Of a DNA stretch of 64,000 bases, positions 33,677 through 42,725 are shown piece by piece. Numbering within the stretch: position 1 is the first letter of the stretch; every line of letters starts with the position of its first letter. The DNA comes from JAPOQD01 sp964620555 (GTDB taxonomy: Bacteria; Pseudomonadota; Gammaproteobacteria; Pseudomonadales; Halieaceae): the NCBI GenBank assembly GCA_964620555.1, contig CAZUGZ010000001.1, positions 1 through 64,000 of the forward strand. Reading direction: 5' to 3'. The translations under genes were made by a program, and so were the position numbers. Under the pieces are notes generated by a model. It was not told the DNA's origin. It worked only from the letters and a program-made list of their open reading frames with translations, and did not search any database.

Positions 33677-34927
33677 TCAAACGCGGCGGATGTCGGCTCC
33701 CAGACTGGCCAGCTTGGCGTCGATATTGGCGTAACCCCGGTCCAGGTGGTAGACGCGGTCAATGGCGCTTTGGCCATCGGCAGCCAGCGCCGCGATGATC
33801 AGCGAGGCGGAGGCACGCAGGTCGGTGGCCATTACCGGCGCGCCCTGTAACCGGTCGCGGCCGCGGATGACGGCGGTGTGCCCCTGCAGTTCGATGTCCG
33901 CACCCATGCGCTGCAGTTCGGCGACGTGCATGAAGCGGTTCTCGAAGATGTTTTCGACGATGGTGGCGGTGCCCTCGGCCACTGCGTTCAGTGCCATGAA
34001 CTGGGCCTGCATGTCGGTGGGGAAAGCTGGATAGGGAGCGGTGCTGATGCTGACTGCCCGTGGACGGCGACCGTGGCTTTGCAGGCGCACCCAGTCTTCC
34101 CCCTGCGTCAATTCGGCGCCACTGGCCCTCAGTTTGTCCAGTACGAAGCCCAGATGCGCGGGTTGCGTCCGGCGAATGGTGACGTCGCCACGGGTGGCGG
34201 CCGCCGCGGCCAGGAAAGTGCCGCTCTCGATGCGGTCCGGCGGCACTCGATGGCGGGCCGCATGCAGTTGCCTGCGCCCGGAAATGCTCAGTGTACTGGT
34301 GCCGATTCCCGCGATCTTGCTGCCCATGGCATTCAGCATGGTGGCGAGGTTACCGACTTCCGGTTCCAGCGCGGCATTCTCGATGGTGGTATCGCCCTGC
34401 GCCAGGCTGGCCGCCATCATCAGATTCTCGGTGGCGGTTACCGAGGGCATGGTGAGGCGAATGCTGGCCCCCTGCAGACGCCGGCACCTGGCTTTGATAT
34501 AGCCGCCCTCTATCTCGATCTCGGCGCCCATGCGCTGGAGACCTGAGATGTGTTCGTTTACCGGGCGGGAACCGATGGCACAGCCCCCGGGCAGGGAGAC
34601 CACCGCTTCACCGAAGCGGGCCAGCAGCGGGCCCAGCAACAGAATCGAACCGCGCATGGTGCGGACCAGTTCATAGGGTGCCCGTAGCGAATGAACTCCC
34701 GCCGCGTCGACGTCGAGTTGGTCGCCATCCCGTTCCAGGGTGCATCCCAGCAGTTCCAGCAATTCCAGCGCGGTGCTGATGTCCCGTACCTGGGGAATAT
34801 TGCTGATGGTGACCGGTTCCGCACTGAGCAGGGTGGCGGCGATGGTGGGCAGGGCGGCATTCTTGGCGCCGGCGATGGTAGTTTCCCCGAGCAGTGGTTC
34901 GCTGCCGCCGACGAGCAATTTTTCCAT
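33677..34927 (-). CDS. murA: UDP-N-acetylglucosamine 1-carboxyvinyltransferase
   Basis: First committed enzyme of peptidoglycan synthesis, adding enolpyruvate to UDP-GlcNAc. 416 residues, full length: AGAKNAALP at the start, catalytic Cys 116 in SLPGGCAIGSRPVN, and ATDLRASASLIIAALAADG near the end. The ATG at 34927 shares one base with the stop of the SPT gene (TGATG), so translation is coupled. The usual murA place between ibaG and hisG (near 22.3 kb) is empty, so this may be the cell's only murA, relocated into the ceramide cluster. Confidence 0.96.
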   Translation of the reverse strand: MEKLLVGGSEPLLGETTIAGAKNAALPTIAATLLSAEPVTISNIPQVRDISTALELLELLGCTLERDGDQLDVDAAGVHSLRAPYELVRTMRGSILLLGPLLARFGEAVVSLPGGCAIGSRPVNEHISGLQRMGAEIEIEGGYIKARCRRLQGASIRLTMPSVTATENLMMAASLAQGDTTIENAALEPEVGNLATMLNAMGSKIAGIGTSTLSISGRRQLHAARHRVPPDRIESGTFLAAAAATRGDVTIRRTQPAHLGFVLDKLRASGAELTQGEDWVRLQSHGRRPRAVSISTAPYPAFPTDMQAQFMALNAVAEGTATIVENIFENRFMHVAELQRMGADIELQGHTAVIRGRDRLQGAPVMATDLRASASLIIAALAADGQSAIDRVYHLDRGYANIDAKLASLGADIRRV

Positions 34928-36129
34928 CAGGCGACCCGTCTGGCGCGGATCAGATCGGAATCCAGCAAGCCTGCGTAGGCCCCGATGATGTGCTCGATCT
35001 GCTCGGGATTGTGGGCGGCACTCAGGCTGCAACGCAGCAGGCAGGTGGTGGAGGGAGAGGCGGGGGGAATTACCAGGTTGACGTACACCCCGGATTGCAT
35101 GAGCGCATTCCAGCATTGGATGGCCTGATCCCGGCTGTCCAGTTCCACCGCCACCACCGGGCTCGGGGTCGGGCCCAGTTTCAGGCCCAGGGCCTGCAGA
35201 CTGTCGTAGAGTCGGTGCGAGTACTCCCACAGGCGGGTGCGCAGCTCCGGTTCCTGGCGCACAATTTTCAGTGCCTCGCGGGTCGAGGCCACCACCGAGG
35301 GAGCGGAGGAAGCAGTGAAGATGTAGGCCCCTATGCAATAGCGGATACTCTCGAGCTGTGAATGTCGACTGACACAGTAGCCGCCGGTACCGCCCAGGCT
35401 CTTGCTGAAGGTGCCGACCGTGAAATCCACATCGGCCTCGATTCCAGCGGCTTCACTGGCACCGCGACCCAACTCGCCCAGCACTCCCAGGGAGTGCGCC
35501 TCATCCACCATCAGGTAGCCACCGTATTGCCGTTTGACCGCGGCTATCTCCTGCAGCGGCGCGGTATCTCCCAGCATACTGTAAATGCCCTCGACCACGA
35601 TCAGGGTGTCGTCGGCGCGTTCGCCGAGGCGCCGCAGGCGCTTGGCGAGATCCTGGGGATCGTTGTGCTTGAAGCGGATGATATCGGCTCCGCTGAGTTT
35701 TACCCCGGCATAAATGCTTGCGTGGCTGTCGGCATCCAGCAGGATGACGTCGCCCGGGCCCGCCAGGGTGGCACACATGCCCATGGTGGAAGAGTAGCCG
35801 GTAGTAAAGCAGATGGCGTGGTCAACCCCGTGGAATTCGGCCAGTTCCCGTTCCAGCAACTCGTGCTCCAGGAAGGAACCATTGGCCACCCGGGACCCGG
35901 TGGTGCCGGTGCCCCAGCGTTCGGCGGCGGCCTGGGCCGCGGCGATACAGCGGGGATGCCAGGCCAGGCCCAGGTAGTTGTTACTGCCCGCCAGGATGAC
36001 CCGAAAGCCGCCGACCATGCCTTCCGTGGCGGACAACAGGCGCTCGGTAACGGCGCCAAAGGGCTTGACTTCACGCTCGGCCAGTTGCCGCTGAAACTCG
36101 ATCATGGATTGGAATTTGTCGAACAGCAT
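34927..36129 (-). CDS. spt: Serine palmitoyltransferase (alpha-oxoamine synthase family)
   Basis: PLP enzyme that condenses L-serine with a fatty acyl thioester to 3-ketosphinganine, the first sphingolipid step. The 400 residues match alpha-oxoamine synthases: H136 (stacks on PLP), D209 and H212 in MVDEAHSLG, and PLP Lys 243 in VGTFSKSLGGTGGY. This family also includes KBL and BioF. The SPT call rests on the ACP directly upstream (6 bp), the acyl-ACP synthetase, the CerR-like reductase and the GNAT ceramide synthase nearby, and the absence of bio or tdh genes. It is the middle gene of acp-spt-murA. Confidence 0.87.
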   Translation of the reverse strand: MLFDKFQSMIEFQRQLAEREVKPFGAVTERLLSATEGMVGGFRVILAGSNNYLGLAWHPRCIAAAQAAAERWGTGTTGSRVANGSFLEHELLERELAEFHGVDHAICFTTGYSSTMGMCATLAGPGDVILLDADSHASIYAGVKLSGADIIRFKHNDPQDLAKRLRRLGERADDTLIVVEGIYSMLGDTAPLQEIAAVKRQYGGYLMVDEAHSLGVLGELGRGASEAAGIEADVDFTVGTFSKSLGGTGGYCVSRHSQLESIRYCIGAYIFTASSAPSVVASTREALKIVRQEPELRTRLWEYSHRLYDSLQALGLKLGPTPSPVVAVELDSRDQAIQCWNALMQSGVYVNLVIPPASPSTTCLLRCSLSAAHNPEQIEHIIGAYAGLLDSDLIRARRVA

Positions 36130-36134
36130 GGGCT

Positions 36135-36377
36135 TCAGTCCTGCAGTTCCCCCAGCTTGGTGGCGAGTTGGCCGATAGTGCTGATGGCGGGAAGAATATT
36201 CAAGGGGATGGATAGATCGAACTCATCTTCTATCTGCTCGATGAATTCCATTACCTCCAGTGAACTCATGCCGAGGTCGCCGACCAGTTCGGTGGTCTCC
36301 GACAAGCCCGGTTCCGGGGTCTGCGCGGACCCGAGCTGGCGGTAGATGAAGTCCAGGTATTGCTGGTAGTTCGCCAT
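36135..36377 (-). CDS. Acyl carrier protein (AcpR-like)
   Basis: An 80-residue carrier protein starting at ATG 36377 (MANYQQYLDFIYRQLG). The attachment site reads DLGMSSLEVMEFIEQIE; Ser 39 is the expected phosphopantetheine residue, with Ser in place of the usual Asp before it. Acidic helix II and a C-terminal TIGQLATKLGEL complete the fold. It lies 6 bp before spt, so it probably delivers the acyl chain to SPT after charging by the acyl-AMP ligase at 29616-31403. Confidence 0.88.
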   Translation of the reverse strand: MANYQQYLDFIYRQLGSAQTPEPGLSETTELVGDLGMSSLEVMEFIEQIEDEFDLSIPLNILPAISTIGQLATKLGELQD

Positions 36378-36516
36378 GGTTGTCACATTCCCGACTGCGC
36401 CGTTGGAGTAGAACCTGTCTGGCACTGTCGAGGGCGAGTCGCCAGCACAGCCCAGATGCCATACACTGGTGCGGGGACTCCCGTTATTCCAGCATCGAAA
36501 CTATACCGACCGTGAC

Positions 36517-37602
36517 ATGCCAATACCAGTAGTCTGGGTGATCGACGCCTACCGGGCCGGAGAACGCAGCCAGGTGCTGGCGCTGGCAGAGGCGCTGGAC
36601 TGGCCATTTGCGGTGAAGCGTCTGCGCTATCGAAAATACGAGTTCGCGACCAATATTCTGCAGCGCAGCGACCTGCGTGGGATTCGCCGCGCAACTTCCG
36701 ATGCGCTGGCGGCGCCCTGGCCGGACCTGGTGATTTCTTCGGGGCTGCGCAATGAGGCGGTATGCCGGTGGATCAGAAACCAGTCCGGCGGCGCCACGCG
36801 CATCGTCCACGTGGGTAACCCCTGGGCTGATCCGGCGCGCTTTGATCTGGTGATTACCACTCCCCAATACCGTATCCCGGTGCGTGACAACGTGCTGCAA
36901 AACCGTTTGACCCTGAACGCGGTCAGCCGGGATCGATTGCGCGCTGAAGCGGCTGTCTGGGAGCCGCGCTACCGCGATTTGCCCACTCCCTACACTACCG
37001 TGGCGGTGGGCGGCAACAGCGGCCCCTTCACCTTCGGCAAGCGCGCTGCCGCCCGTCTGGCACGGCAGGTCAACCAGTTGGTGCGGCACAGCGGCGGTTC
37101 GGCCCTGGTGACCACCAGTGCGCGCACCTCCGCCGCTGCCGCCGCAGTGCTGCAGGCCGGGTTACAGGTGCCCAACCACTACCACCGGTGGCGCGCGGAC
37201 GACCCGGCCAATCCCTACTTTGGCATGTTGGCAGTGGCCTCACAATTGGTGGTAACCGGTGACAGCATCGGTATGATTTCGGAAGCCTGCGCCACCGGCA
37301 AACCGGTGTACCTGTTTGACCTGGGCCGCGGCATGCTGGCCATGGAGGACGCCGCCGACGGAGCGTGGTACGAAAACGACTGGCGTGTGGGCGGGGTACT
37401 CTACCGCCTGTTGATGCGCCTGCTGTGGCGCAAGCTGAGCCGTGATATCCGCCTGGTTCACAGACCCCTGGTGGCGCAGCGGCGCGTGGCCTGGCTGGGC
37501 AAACCGGCACCTTCACCAGCCCACACCGACGCCGACATGGACTCGGCAGTGGCCGCAGTGCGGAATTTATTTGCCGATTTCCCCCGCCTCGACCGACACT
37601 AG
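36517..37602 (+). CDS. ELM1-family protein (GT-B-like), paralog 1
   Basis: A 361-residue member of the Mito_fiss_Elm1 family (PF06258 type), whose bacterial members look like GT-B glycosyltransferases and are often near LPS genes. Visible landmarks: PWPDLVISSGLRNEAVCRWIRNQSGG, NPWADPARFDLVITTPQYRI, VAVGGNSGPFTF and the donor-site-like VVTGDSIGMISEACATGKPVYLFD. ATG at 36517. Two further paralogs lie at 41613-42725 and 42718-43809. Its 3' end overlaps the convergent ABC transporter gene by 36 bp. Enzyme activity is not established. Confidence 0.8.
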   Translation: MPIPVVWVIDAYRAGERSQVLALAEALDWPFAVKRLRYRKYEFATNILQRSDLRGIRRATSDALAAPWPDLVISSGLRNEAVCRWIRNQSGGATRIVHVGNPWADPARFDLVITTPQYRIPVRDNVLQNRLTLNAVSRDRLRAEAAVWEPRYRDLPTPYTTVAVGGNSGPFTFGKRAAARLARQVNQLVRHSGGSALVTTSARTSAAAAAVLQAGLQVPNHYHRWRADDPANPYFGMLAVASQLVVTGDSIGMISEACATGKPVYLFDLGRGMLAMEDAADGAWYENDWRVGGVLYRLLMRLLWRKLSRDIRLVHRPLVAQRRVAWLGKPAPSPAHTDADMDSAVAAVRNLFADFPRLDRH

Positions 37603-39306
37603 TTCGGCGCCACCGGCTTCCAGGCGGTAGACCCGGTCTGCCGCTTCCATCATCGAGCGATTGTGGGTGATGGCGAGTATGGTCAGTTGTCCCTTGAGAC
37701 TCTCCAGGGTACGCCGCACCGCCGCTTCGCTGTCGGCATCCAGGGCGCTGGTGGCTTCGTCGAGTATCAACAGTTGCGGCCGATTGATCAGCGCCCTGGC
37801 GATGGCGATGCGCTGGCGCTGACCACCCGACAGTTTGCCGCCGCCTTCCCCCACCATGGTGGCACAGCCCTGGGGCAGGGGTTCGATGAATTGCCAGGCA
37901 CCGGCCGCTCGCAGTGCCTGTTCCACGTCGCCGGCATCGAGTGCGGGATCGCCCAGGGTGACATTGTGCTCGATAGTGTCGTGCAGCAACACGGTTTCCT
38001 GGGGCACGTAACCGATCAGGCTGCGCCAGGCCCGGATGTCCAGTTCTCCCAGCGCGGTACCATCCACCGCCACCGTCCCGGAATCCGGTTGTATCAAACC
38101 GATGGCGAGATCGATGAGACTGGTCTTGCCGACACCCGAGGCGCCCACCAGGGTGGTGAGTCGGCCCGCCTCCAGGTACAGATTCAGATTCGCAAATACC
38201 TGCCGCCGATCGTAACTGAGGTCGATGGCGGAGAAGGAGACGCCTCGCTTCAGGCTCGGGGTGGCGCCACCAAACAGATGTTCCCGCTCCTGCTCCGCGG
38301 CTTCGACCGATTCCAGCATCGCCCAATAGGCGCTTTCGCCCTGGGCCAGCTTCTGGTACTGCTTCTGCACTTTGCCGAGGAAGGCAAAACCACGCCCCAG
38401 GGTCAGTACCAGTACCATCACCGTGGGCAAATCCATGGTGAACAGTTGCAGGGCGGCGTAAATTCCGAGCGCGATGAAAACCGCGAACAGAAATTCCTGG
38501 GCGCCGTCCAGTACCGCACCGCTGAGCACTGCCTTGCGCAACGCCTTGTTGAGTCGCAGCGTGTCCCCGGCCAGGGCCCGGTCCGCCAGGTGCTCCCGGG
38601 CCATGGCCTTGAGCGGTTTGACCGATTGCAGGGTGTCGGTCAGGTTGGCCATCAGGGAAGTGAGCAGCTTGGTCTGGCGCTTGCCGGCCCGGCGCGTGAT
38701 GCGGACCAGGAAGTGTGAGCACAGCATGACCAGGGCACCCGCCGCCACCGCCGCCAGGCTGGCACTCCAGGACACCGCAAACGCCACCCCTCCGTACACC
38801 GAGGCCTGCACCAGGTAGGTCAGGGCGGTGGCGCCGTGGACGAAAGAAGCGGATGCGCGCTGGGCCTCCGTGGCCAGGGAATTGGTCAACTTGCCGATCG
38901 GTTGGTGCAGGAAATACTTCCATTTGCTGCGCATTACCGCCCGCAACATTCGCAGCCGCAGGTCGGTGCCGACCTGGGCGGCGGTGTAGCCCACCTGGCG
39001 GTTGGCGACGATTAGCAGCAGGCTTTTCAGCAGCACCATGAGGACGATGATCAACAACAGGTTGACCAGGCTGGGGTCGATATCCATGCGCCCCAACAGT
39101 TCCAGTACCTGGCGTTCGAAATCGTTTTGCATGGCGCTGTCCGGCAAGCCCGCGGCGCTACTGGCCTGGGACCCCAGTGCCACGTTCAGCAGCGGCAGCA
39201 GGGCGGACAAACCCAGGCCTTCCATCAATCCGGACAACAGCAGCGCCATCAGCATCAGCACGGTTTGCAGTGGGTAGGCAGAGAAAAAACTCAGCATCAA
39301 CCGCAT
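37567..39306 (-). CDS. MsbA-like ABC exporter (fused membrane and ATPase domains)
   Basis: A 579-residue half-transporter: six membrane helices (about 1-310), then an ATPase domain with Walker A LVGASGVGKTSLID, signature KLSGGQRQRIAIARAL and Walker B LLILDEATSALD. Type I exporters of this form flip lipid A, lipid-linked glycans or peptides. Neighbouring lptG/lptF and ELM1-family genes point to a lipid substrate, either lipid A core or the ceramide-based lipid. It is divergent from none of its neighbours and lies 51 bp after lptG on the same strand. It is more divergent than typical MsbA at the N-terminus, so I give no symbol. Confidence 0.82.
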   Translation of the reverse strand: MRLMLSFFSAYPLQTVLMLMALLLSGLMEGLGLSALLPLLNVALGSQASSAAGLPDSAMQNDFERQVLELLGRMDIDPSLVNLLLIIVLMVLLKSLLLIVANRQVGYTAAQVGTDLRLRMLRAVMRSKWKYFLHQPIGKLTNSLATEAQRASASFVHGATALTYLVQASVYGGVAFAVSWSASLAAVAAGALVMLCSHFLVRITRRAGKRQTKLLTSLMANLTDTLQSVKPLKAMAREHLADRALAGDTLRLNKALRKAVLSGAVLDGAQEFLFAVFIALGIYAALQLFTMDLPTVMVLVLTLGRGFAFLGKVQKQYQKLAQGESAYWAMLESVEAAEQEREHLFGGATPSLKRGVSFSAIDLSYDRRQVFANLNLYLEAGRLTTLVGASGVGKTSLIDLAIGLIQPDSGTVAVDGTALGELDIRAWRSLIGYVPQETVLLHDTIEHNVTLGDPALDAGDVEQALRAAGAWQFIEPLPQGCATMVGEGGGKLSGGQRQRIAIARALINRPQLLILDEATSALDADSEAAVRRTLESLKGQLTILAITHNRSMMEAADRVYRLEAGGAELVSVEAGEIGK

Positions 39307-39357
39307 CGACTGAAAGCTCCCGGATTGGCGTGTGCGACTGTATTCTCGATCATTCCG

Positions 39358-40431
39358 TCACCAGCGCATGGAGAGCAGCGACAGGCCGGCGCACAGCAGC
39401 ACGAAGAGTATCGGGATGGATGCCGTAAGCTGCGGGCTGAGCTGGGCCATTTGCCCCAACGCCCAGATGATCTGGGTGGCCATGAAAAACCCCACGCCAA
39501 TCAGCGCTCCCAGCGCCAGCCGGATACCGATGACCGGTCCGCGCTGGGTACTGACGATGGCGCTCATGGGGATGGCCAGCAGTACCATTGCGGCCACCGC
39601 CAGGGGCAGGGTCGCCCGTTGCCAGAAGTTCATGGCGTGGGCCGCGTAGGGTTGCCGGTTGCGCTTGAGGTAGGCGATGTACTCTCCCAGTACCGACAGC
39701 CGGATGCTGTCGCTGCTAAGCGACAGGGTAGGTAACTCGGCGGGTGACCAGAGGTTGTCGATTTCCACTTCCCGCCGCAGGGTGGTGACCAGTTCACCGT
39801 CCTGCAACCGCTTTTGCCTGACCTGCTGGAACTGCCAGCGGCGATCCTCGCTGACGCTGGCGCTGGATGCCTCCAGCGCCAGCAGCAGGCGTCCCTGGTC
39901 ATCGAATTGAAACAGACTGATGGCGCCGGGCTGGTGCCCCTTGCCCATGGCGCCCAGGTGAATAAAGCGCTGCTCCTGCCGGGACCATACTCCGCCGTCG
40001 GGCAGCAGTTCGGGAAGCTCGTTGCGGGCGGCGGATTTCATTTGCTGGGCAGACTGAAAGAGTACGGGCGAGATCAGTTCCGTCAGTATCCAGAGCACTG
40101 CCAATAGTCCGCCGGTGGGTAGTGCAATGGCTTTGAGCAGTGAACTTCGCGACACTCCGGATGCGCAAATGACGGTCAACTCATGGTGGCGGCCCAGCCC
40201 CGCCAGGGCCAGGATGGTACCCAGCAGGAAGATTACCGGCGCCAGCGCCAACAGGCGATTGGGCAGAGTCAGCAAGGCGAACTGAATGACCTGTGGGATC
40301 CCGTACCCGCCGTGAACGCGTTCCAGTTGTTCCATCAGGCCGATGATGGCAAACACCGTTCCCACTACCAGCAGCGCCGACAGCCAGCCGCTGAGCAGAC
40401 GGGTAGCGAGATAGCGGGTCAGGATCGTCAT
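39358..40431 (-). CDS. lptG: LPS export permease LptG
   Basis: One of two permease subunits that, with LptB and LptC, extract LPS from the inner membrane. The 357 residues from ATG 40431 (MTILTRYLATRLLSGWLS) have six membrane helices and a periplasmic jellyroll between TM3 and TM4. The longer frame overlaps lptF and is rejected. The ATG overlaps the lptF stop by 4 bp (ATGA). LptB is encoded elsewhere in the window (15101-15826); no lptC was found here. Confidence 0.9.
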   Translation of the reverse strand: MTILTRYLATRLLSGWLSALLVVGTVFAIIGLMEQLERVHGGYGIPQVIQFALLTLPNRLLALAPVIFLLGTILALAGLGRHHELTVICASGVSRSSLLKAIALPTGGLLAVLWILTELISPVLFQSAQQMKSAARNELPELLPDGGVWSRQEQRFIHLGAMGKGHQPGAISLFQFDDQGRLLLALEASSASVSEDRRWQFQQVRQKRLQDGELVTTLRREVEIDNLWSPAELPTLSLSSDSIRLSVLGEYIAYLKRNRQPYAAHAMNFWQRATLPLAVAAMVLLAIPMSAIVSTQRGPVIGIRLALGALIGVGFFMATQIIWALGQMAQLSPQLTASIPILFVLLCAGLSLLSMRW

Positions 40432-41495
40432 TCCGGGCCGGTTCCGGGCCGGCGCAACAGGTACATCAATACCAGGAATATGAAGGCATAGGCGGACCAC
40501 AATCCGGGAACCGTCGGTATGCGGCCCTGTTCGATAAAGGTTCGGGTGACGCTGGTGAGGCCGAACAGGACCACGTAGAGAGCACTGGCCATAAAAAAAC
40601 AACGCAATCGGGAATCTCCCGGGTTCGAGCGGCCCAGCGGCACCGCTACCAGGGCCAGCAGCAGGGTGGCCAGCGGCGTGGACAGGCGCCATTGATATTC
40701 GGCTATGTCCTTGGCCTGGTCGGATTGGCCCAGTTGCGCGGTAGTTTCCGCCTTGCGCCGGTAGTTGACCAGATCCTCGTCGTGTTCCATGTCAATTGTC
40801 AGATGGTCGAAACGAACGGTGATGTCCCGGGATGCCCGCCGATCCAGAAGGTAGTGATAACCGCGATAAAAATGCGCGGTGAGCGCTGCTCCGGGGTTCA
40901 GTGCGGGCAGAGCGGCCTGCTCGGCAACGATGATTTCAGTACGCTGCTCGCGCGGGTGCTGCTGATGCAGGAAGACGTTCTCGTGCAGGCCCTGTTCCAG
41001 GTCGATATCCTCGGCGATAAACAGGTAGTCGCTGTTGCCCATGTTAACGAATTTTCCGGTGGCCATTTTTTTCAGGTCGAAGCGCGCCGCAGCTTCCGCC
41101 TCCAGGCGGTACATTTCGCGGTAGGCCCAGGGCCGGCCCTCGATGGAGATGAACCCGGTGATCACCGCCACCAGCAGCGAGAGCTGGAATACCGCTCCCA
41201 GTATGCGCCGGCGGCTGATTCCACAGGCGTGCAGAACATGCATTTCCGCGTCCCGGTGCAGCCTGCTGATGGCCGCCAGCACCGAAAAAAACAGTGCAGA
41301 GGGCATCAGAACCTCCAGGGTGACGAAGGTATTGAGGGCGACCAGGTTGAAGGCCGTGGCAAGATTCATTTGCCCCTGGGCGGCCAACTGAAGTTGCACC
41401 GTGGTCACGTAACCGACAAATATCAATACCAGCAAACCCAGGCCGCCGAGGAAGGGGCGCAGAATCTCGGCGTTGATATAGCGGTCGACAAGCAA
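40428..41495 (-). CDS. lptF: LPS export permease LptF
   Basis: Partner permease of LptG, 355 residues. N-terminal helix DRYINAEILRPFLGGLGLLVLIFVGY, central periplasmic domain, and the C-terminal three helices (STPLATLLLALVAVPLGRSNPGDSRL). It heads the lptF-lptG-ABC exporter operon. Upstream lies a short space to the divergent ELM1 paralog 2. The pair could serve LPS alone, or be shared with the sphingolipid whose genes lie next door. Confidence 0.9.
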   Translation of the reverse strand: MLVDRYINAEILRPFLGGLGLLVLIFVGYVTTVQLQLAAQGQMNLATAFNLVALNTFVTLEVLMPSALFFSVLAAISRLHRDAEMHVLHACGISRRRILGAVFQLSLLVAVITGFISIEGRPWAYREMYRLEAEAAARFDLKKMATGKFVNMGNSDYLFIAEDIDLEQGLHENVFLHQQHPREQRTEIIVAEQAALPALNPGAALTAHFYRGYHYLLDRRASRDITVRFDHLTIDMEHDEDLVNYRRKAETTAQLGQSDQAKDIAEYQWRLSTPLATLLLALVAVPLGRSNPGDSRLRCFFMASALYVVLFGLTSVTRTFIEQGRIPTVPGLWSAYAFIFLVLMYLLRRPGTGPE

Positions 41496-41612
41496 AACCG
41501 GGCTCCCGGGGACAGCGCGTTTGCCGCCGATTGTAACACCACGGCGAAACTGGCCATTTTCCCGACCTTGTCACATACTTTGCTCAACGCTGCAGCCCGA
41601 GCAGGACACTAC

Positions 41613-42725
41613 ATGTCACAGCCACACACCTGGATCATGGTCGGCGACAAACGCGGCGACAACGGCCAGGTGGAGACCATTGCCGCGGCCTTGCCCTGGT
41701 CCTGCGAGCACAGATACCTGCACATGAAGCCGCGCTACAGGCAGGGAAAGCCGCGCTTTTCCGCCTCTCTGCACCACCTGGACCGGGATCGTTCCGACCC
41801 GCTGCAGGCACCCTGGCCGGACCTGATACTGACCGTTGGCCGGCGACCCTCGATGGCGGCCCTGTGGGTGAAGCGACAGTCCGGGGGACACAGCAAGGTG
41901 GTGCTGGTGGGCAAGCCCACGGCGCGCATGCTGGATTTTGATCTGATCGTATGCAGTGCGGAAAAACTCCTGCCGCCGATGCCCAACTGTCATCCCGTGA
42001 CCCTGCCACTGATGCGGGTCGACGCCGGGGAGGTGGCGCAAGAGGCCGAACGCTGGCACCGGCGGCTGGCCGATCTGCCGCGCCCGCTGGTGGCCTTTTT
42101 CATCGGTGGCTCGACCAGCCCCTACGTCCTGAACCGGCGGGTGGCCCAGCGGCTGCTCGCCCTGGCCAGACAGGTATGCGAAGAACTGGGCGGTACCGCC
42201 TATGTGGTCAGCAGTCGGCGCACTTCTTCAGCGGTGTTGCAAACCCTGCGCCAGGATCTTCCCGCCGGGGCGCGCTTCTATCAGTGGTCCGAGCGCGGCG
42301 AAGACAACCCCTACCGGGCGCTGTTGGGACTGGCAGATGGTTTTGTGGTCACCGGTGACAGCATTTCGATGCTGGTGGAGGTGGTCTATCTGCGTCGTCC
42401 CCTGGCCATTTTCCCGCTGCCCTATGCTGCCCTGGGCCGCCTGGACCAGTACCGCCGCTCCTTCGCCCGCTGGCTGTTCAACCCGCGCCTGTCGTCCTCG
42501 GGCGACCGCCTGCGCCACCGCCTGGCGCGGCTCGTCTTTCACCTGGACGTTTTTACCCTGTTGTCTTCGACCCGCGATTTTCGGGCCTTTCACCAGTTGC
42601 TGGTGGACCGGCAACTGGCGGTCTGGAGTGGACAACCACTGTGTGAGCCCAGCGGTTCACTGCCCGAAGATGTTCCACTCGCCATCGAGCGGATTCAGGC
42701 CCTGTTCGGAGGCCGGTTTGACTGA
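41613..42725 (+). CDS. ELM1-family protein (GT-B-like), paralog 2
   Basis: 370 residues from ATG 41613 (MSQPHTWIMVGDKRGDNGQ). Same landmarks as the other paralogs but more diverged: PWPDLILTVGRRPSMAALWVKRQSGG, FFIGGSTSPYVLNRR, SSRRTSSAVLQTL and FVVTGDSISMLVEVVYLRRPLAIFPLP. The usual SEA after the SISM motif is VEV. It overlaps the next paralog by 8 bp, so the two are cotranslated. Likely a glycosyltransferase-type enzyme or scaffold in envelope glycolipid assembly; substrate unknown. Confidence 0.78.
   Translation: MSQPHTWIMVGDKRGDNGQVETIAAALPWSCEHRYLHMKPRYRQGKPRFSASLHHLDRDRSDPLQAPWPDLILTVGRRPSMAALWVKRQSGGHSKVVLVGKPTARMLDFDLIVCSAEKLLPPMPNCHPVTLPLMRVDAGEVAQEAERWHRRLADLPRPLVAFFIGGSTSPYVLNRRVAQRLLALARQVCEELGGTAYVVSSRRTSSAVLQTLRQDLPAGARFYQWSERGEDNPYRALLGLADGFVVTGDSISMLVEVVYLRRPLAIFPLPYAALGRLDQYRRSFARWLFNPRLSSSGDRLRHRLARLVFHLDVFTLLSSTRDFRAFHQLLVDRQLAVWSGQPLCEPSGSLPEDVPLAIERIQALFGGRFD

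Noticed and set aside
34928..35338. Upstream extension of murA
   Set aside because: Overlaps spt in another frame; MurA begins naturally at MEKLLVGG (34927).
34927..36129. bioF or kbl (biotin or threonine metabolism)
   Set aside because: Same fold, but the adjacent ACP and ceramide genes and the lack of bio/tdh genes favour SPT.
37070..38923. 617-codon - strand frame
   Set aside because: Out-of-frame shadow of the ABC exporter and antisense to ELM1 paralog 1; proline/arginine-rich noise.
40692..41612. Upstream extension of ELM1 paralog 2
   Set aside because: Antisense to lptF; family similarity begins only at ATG 41613.
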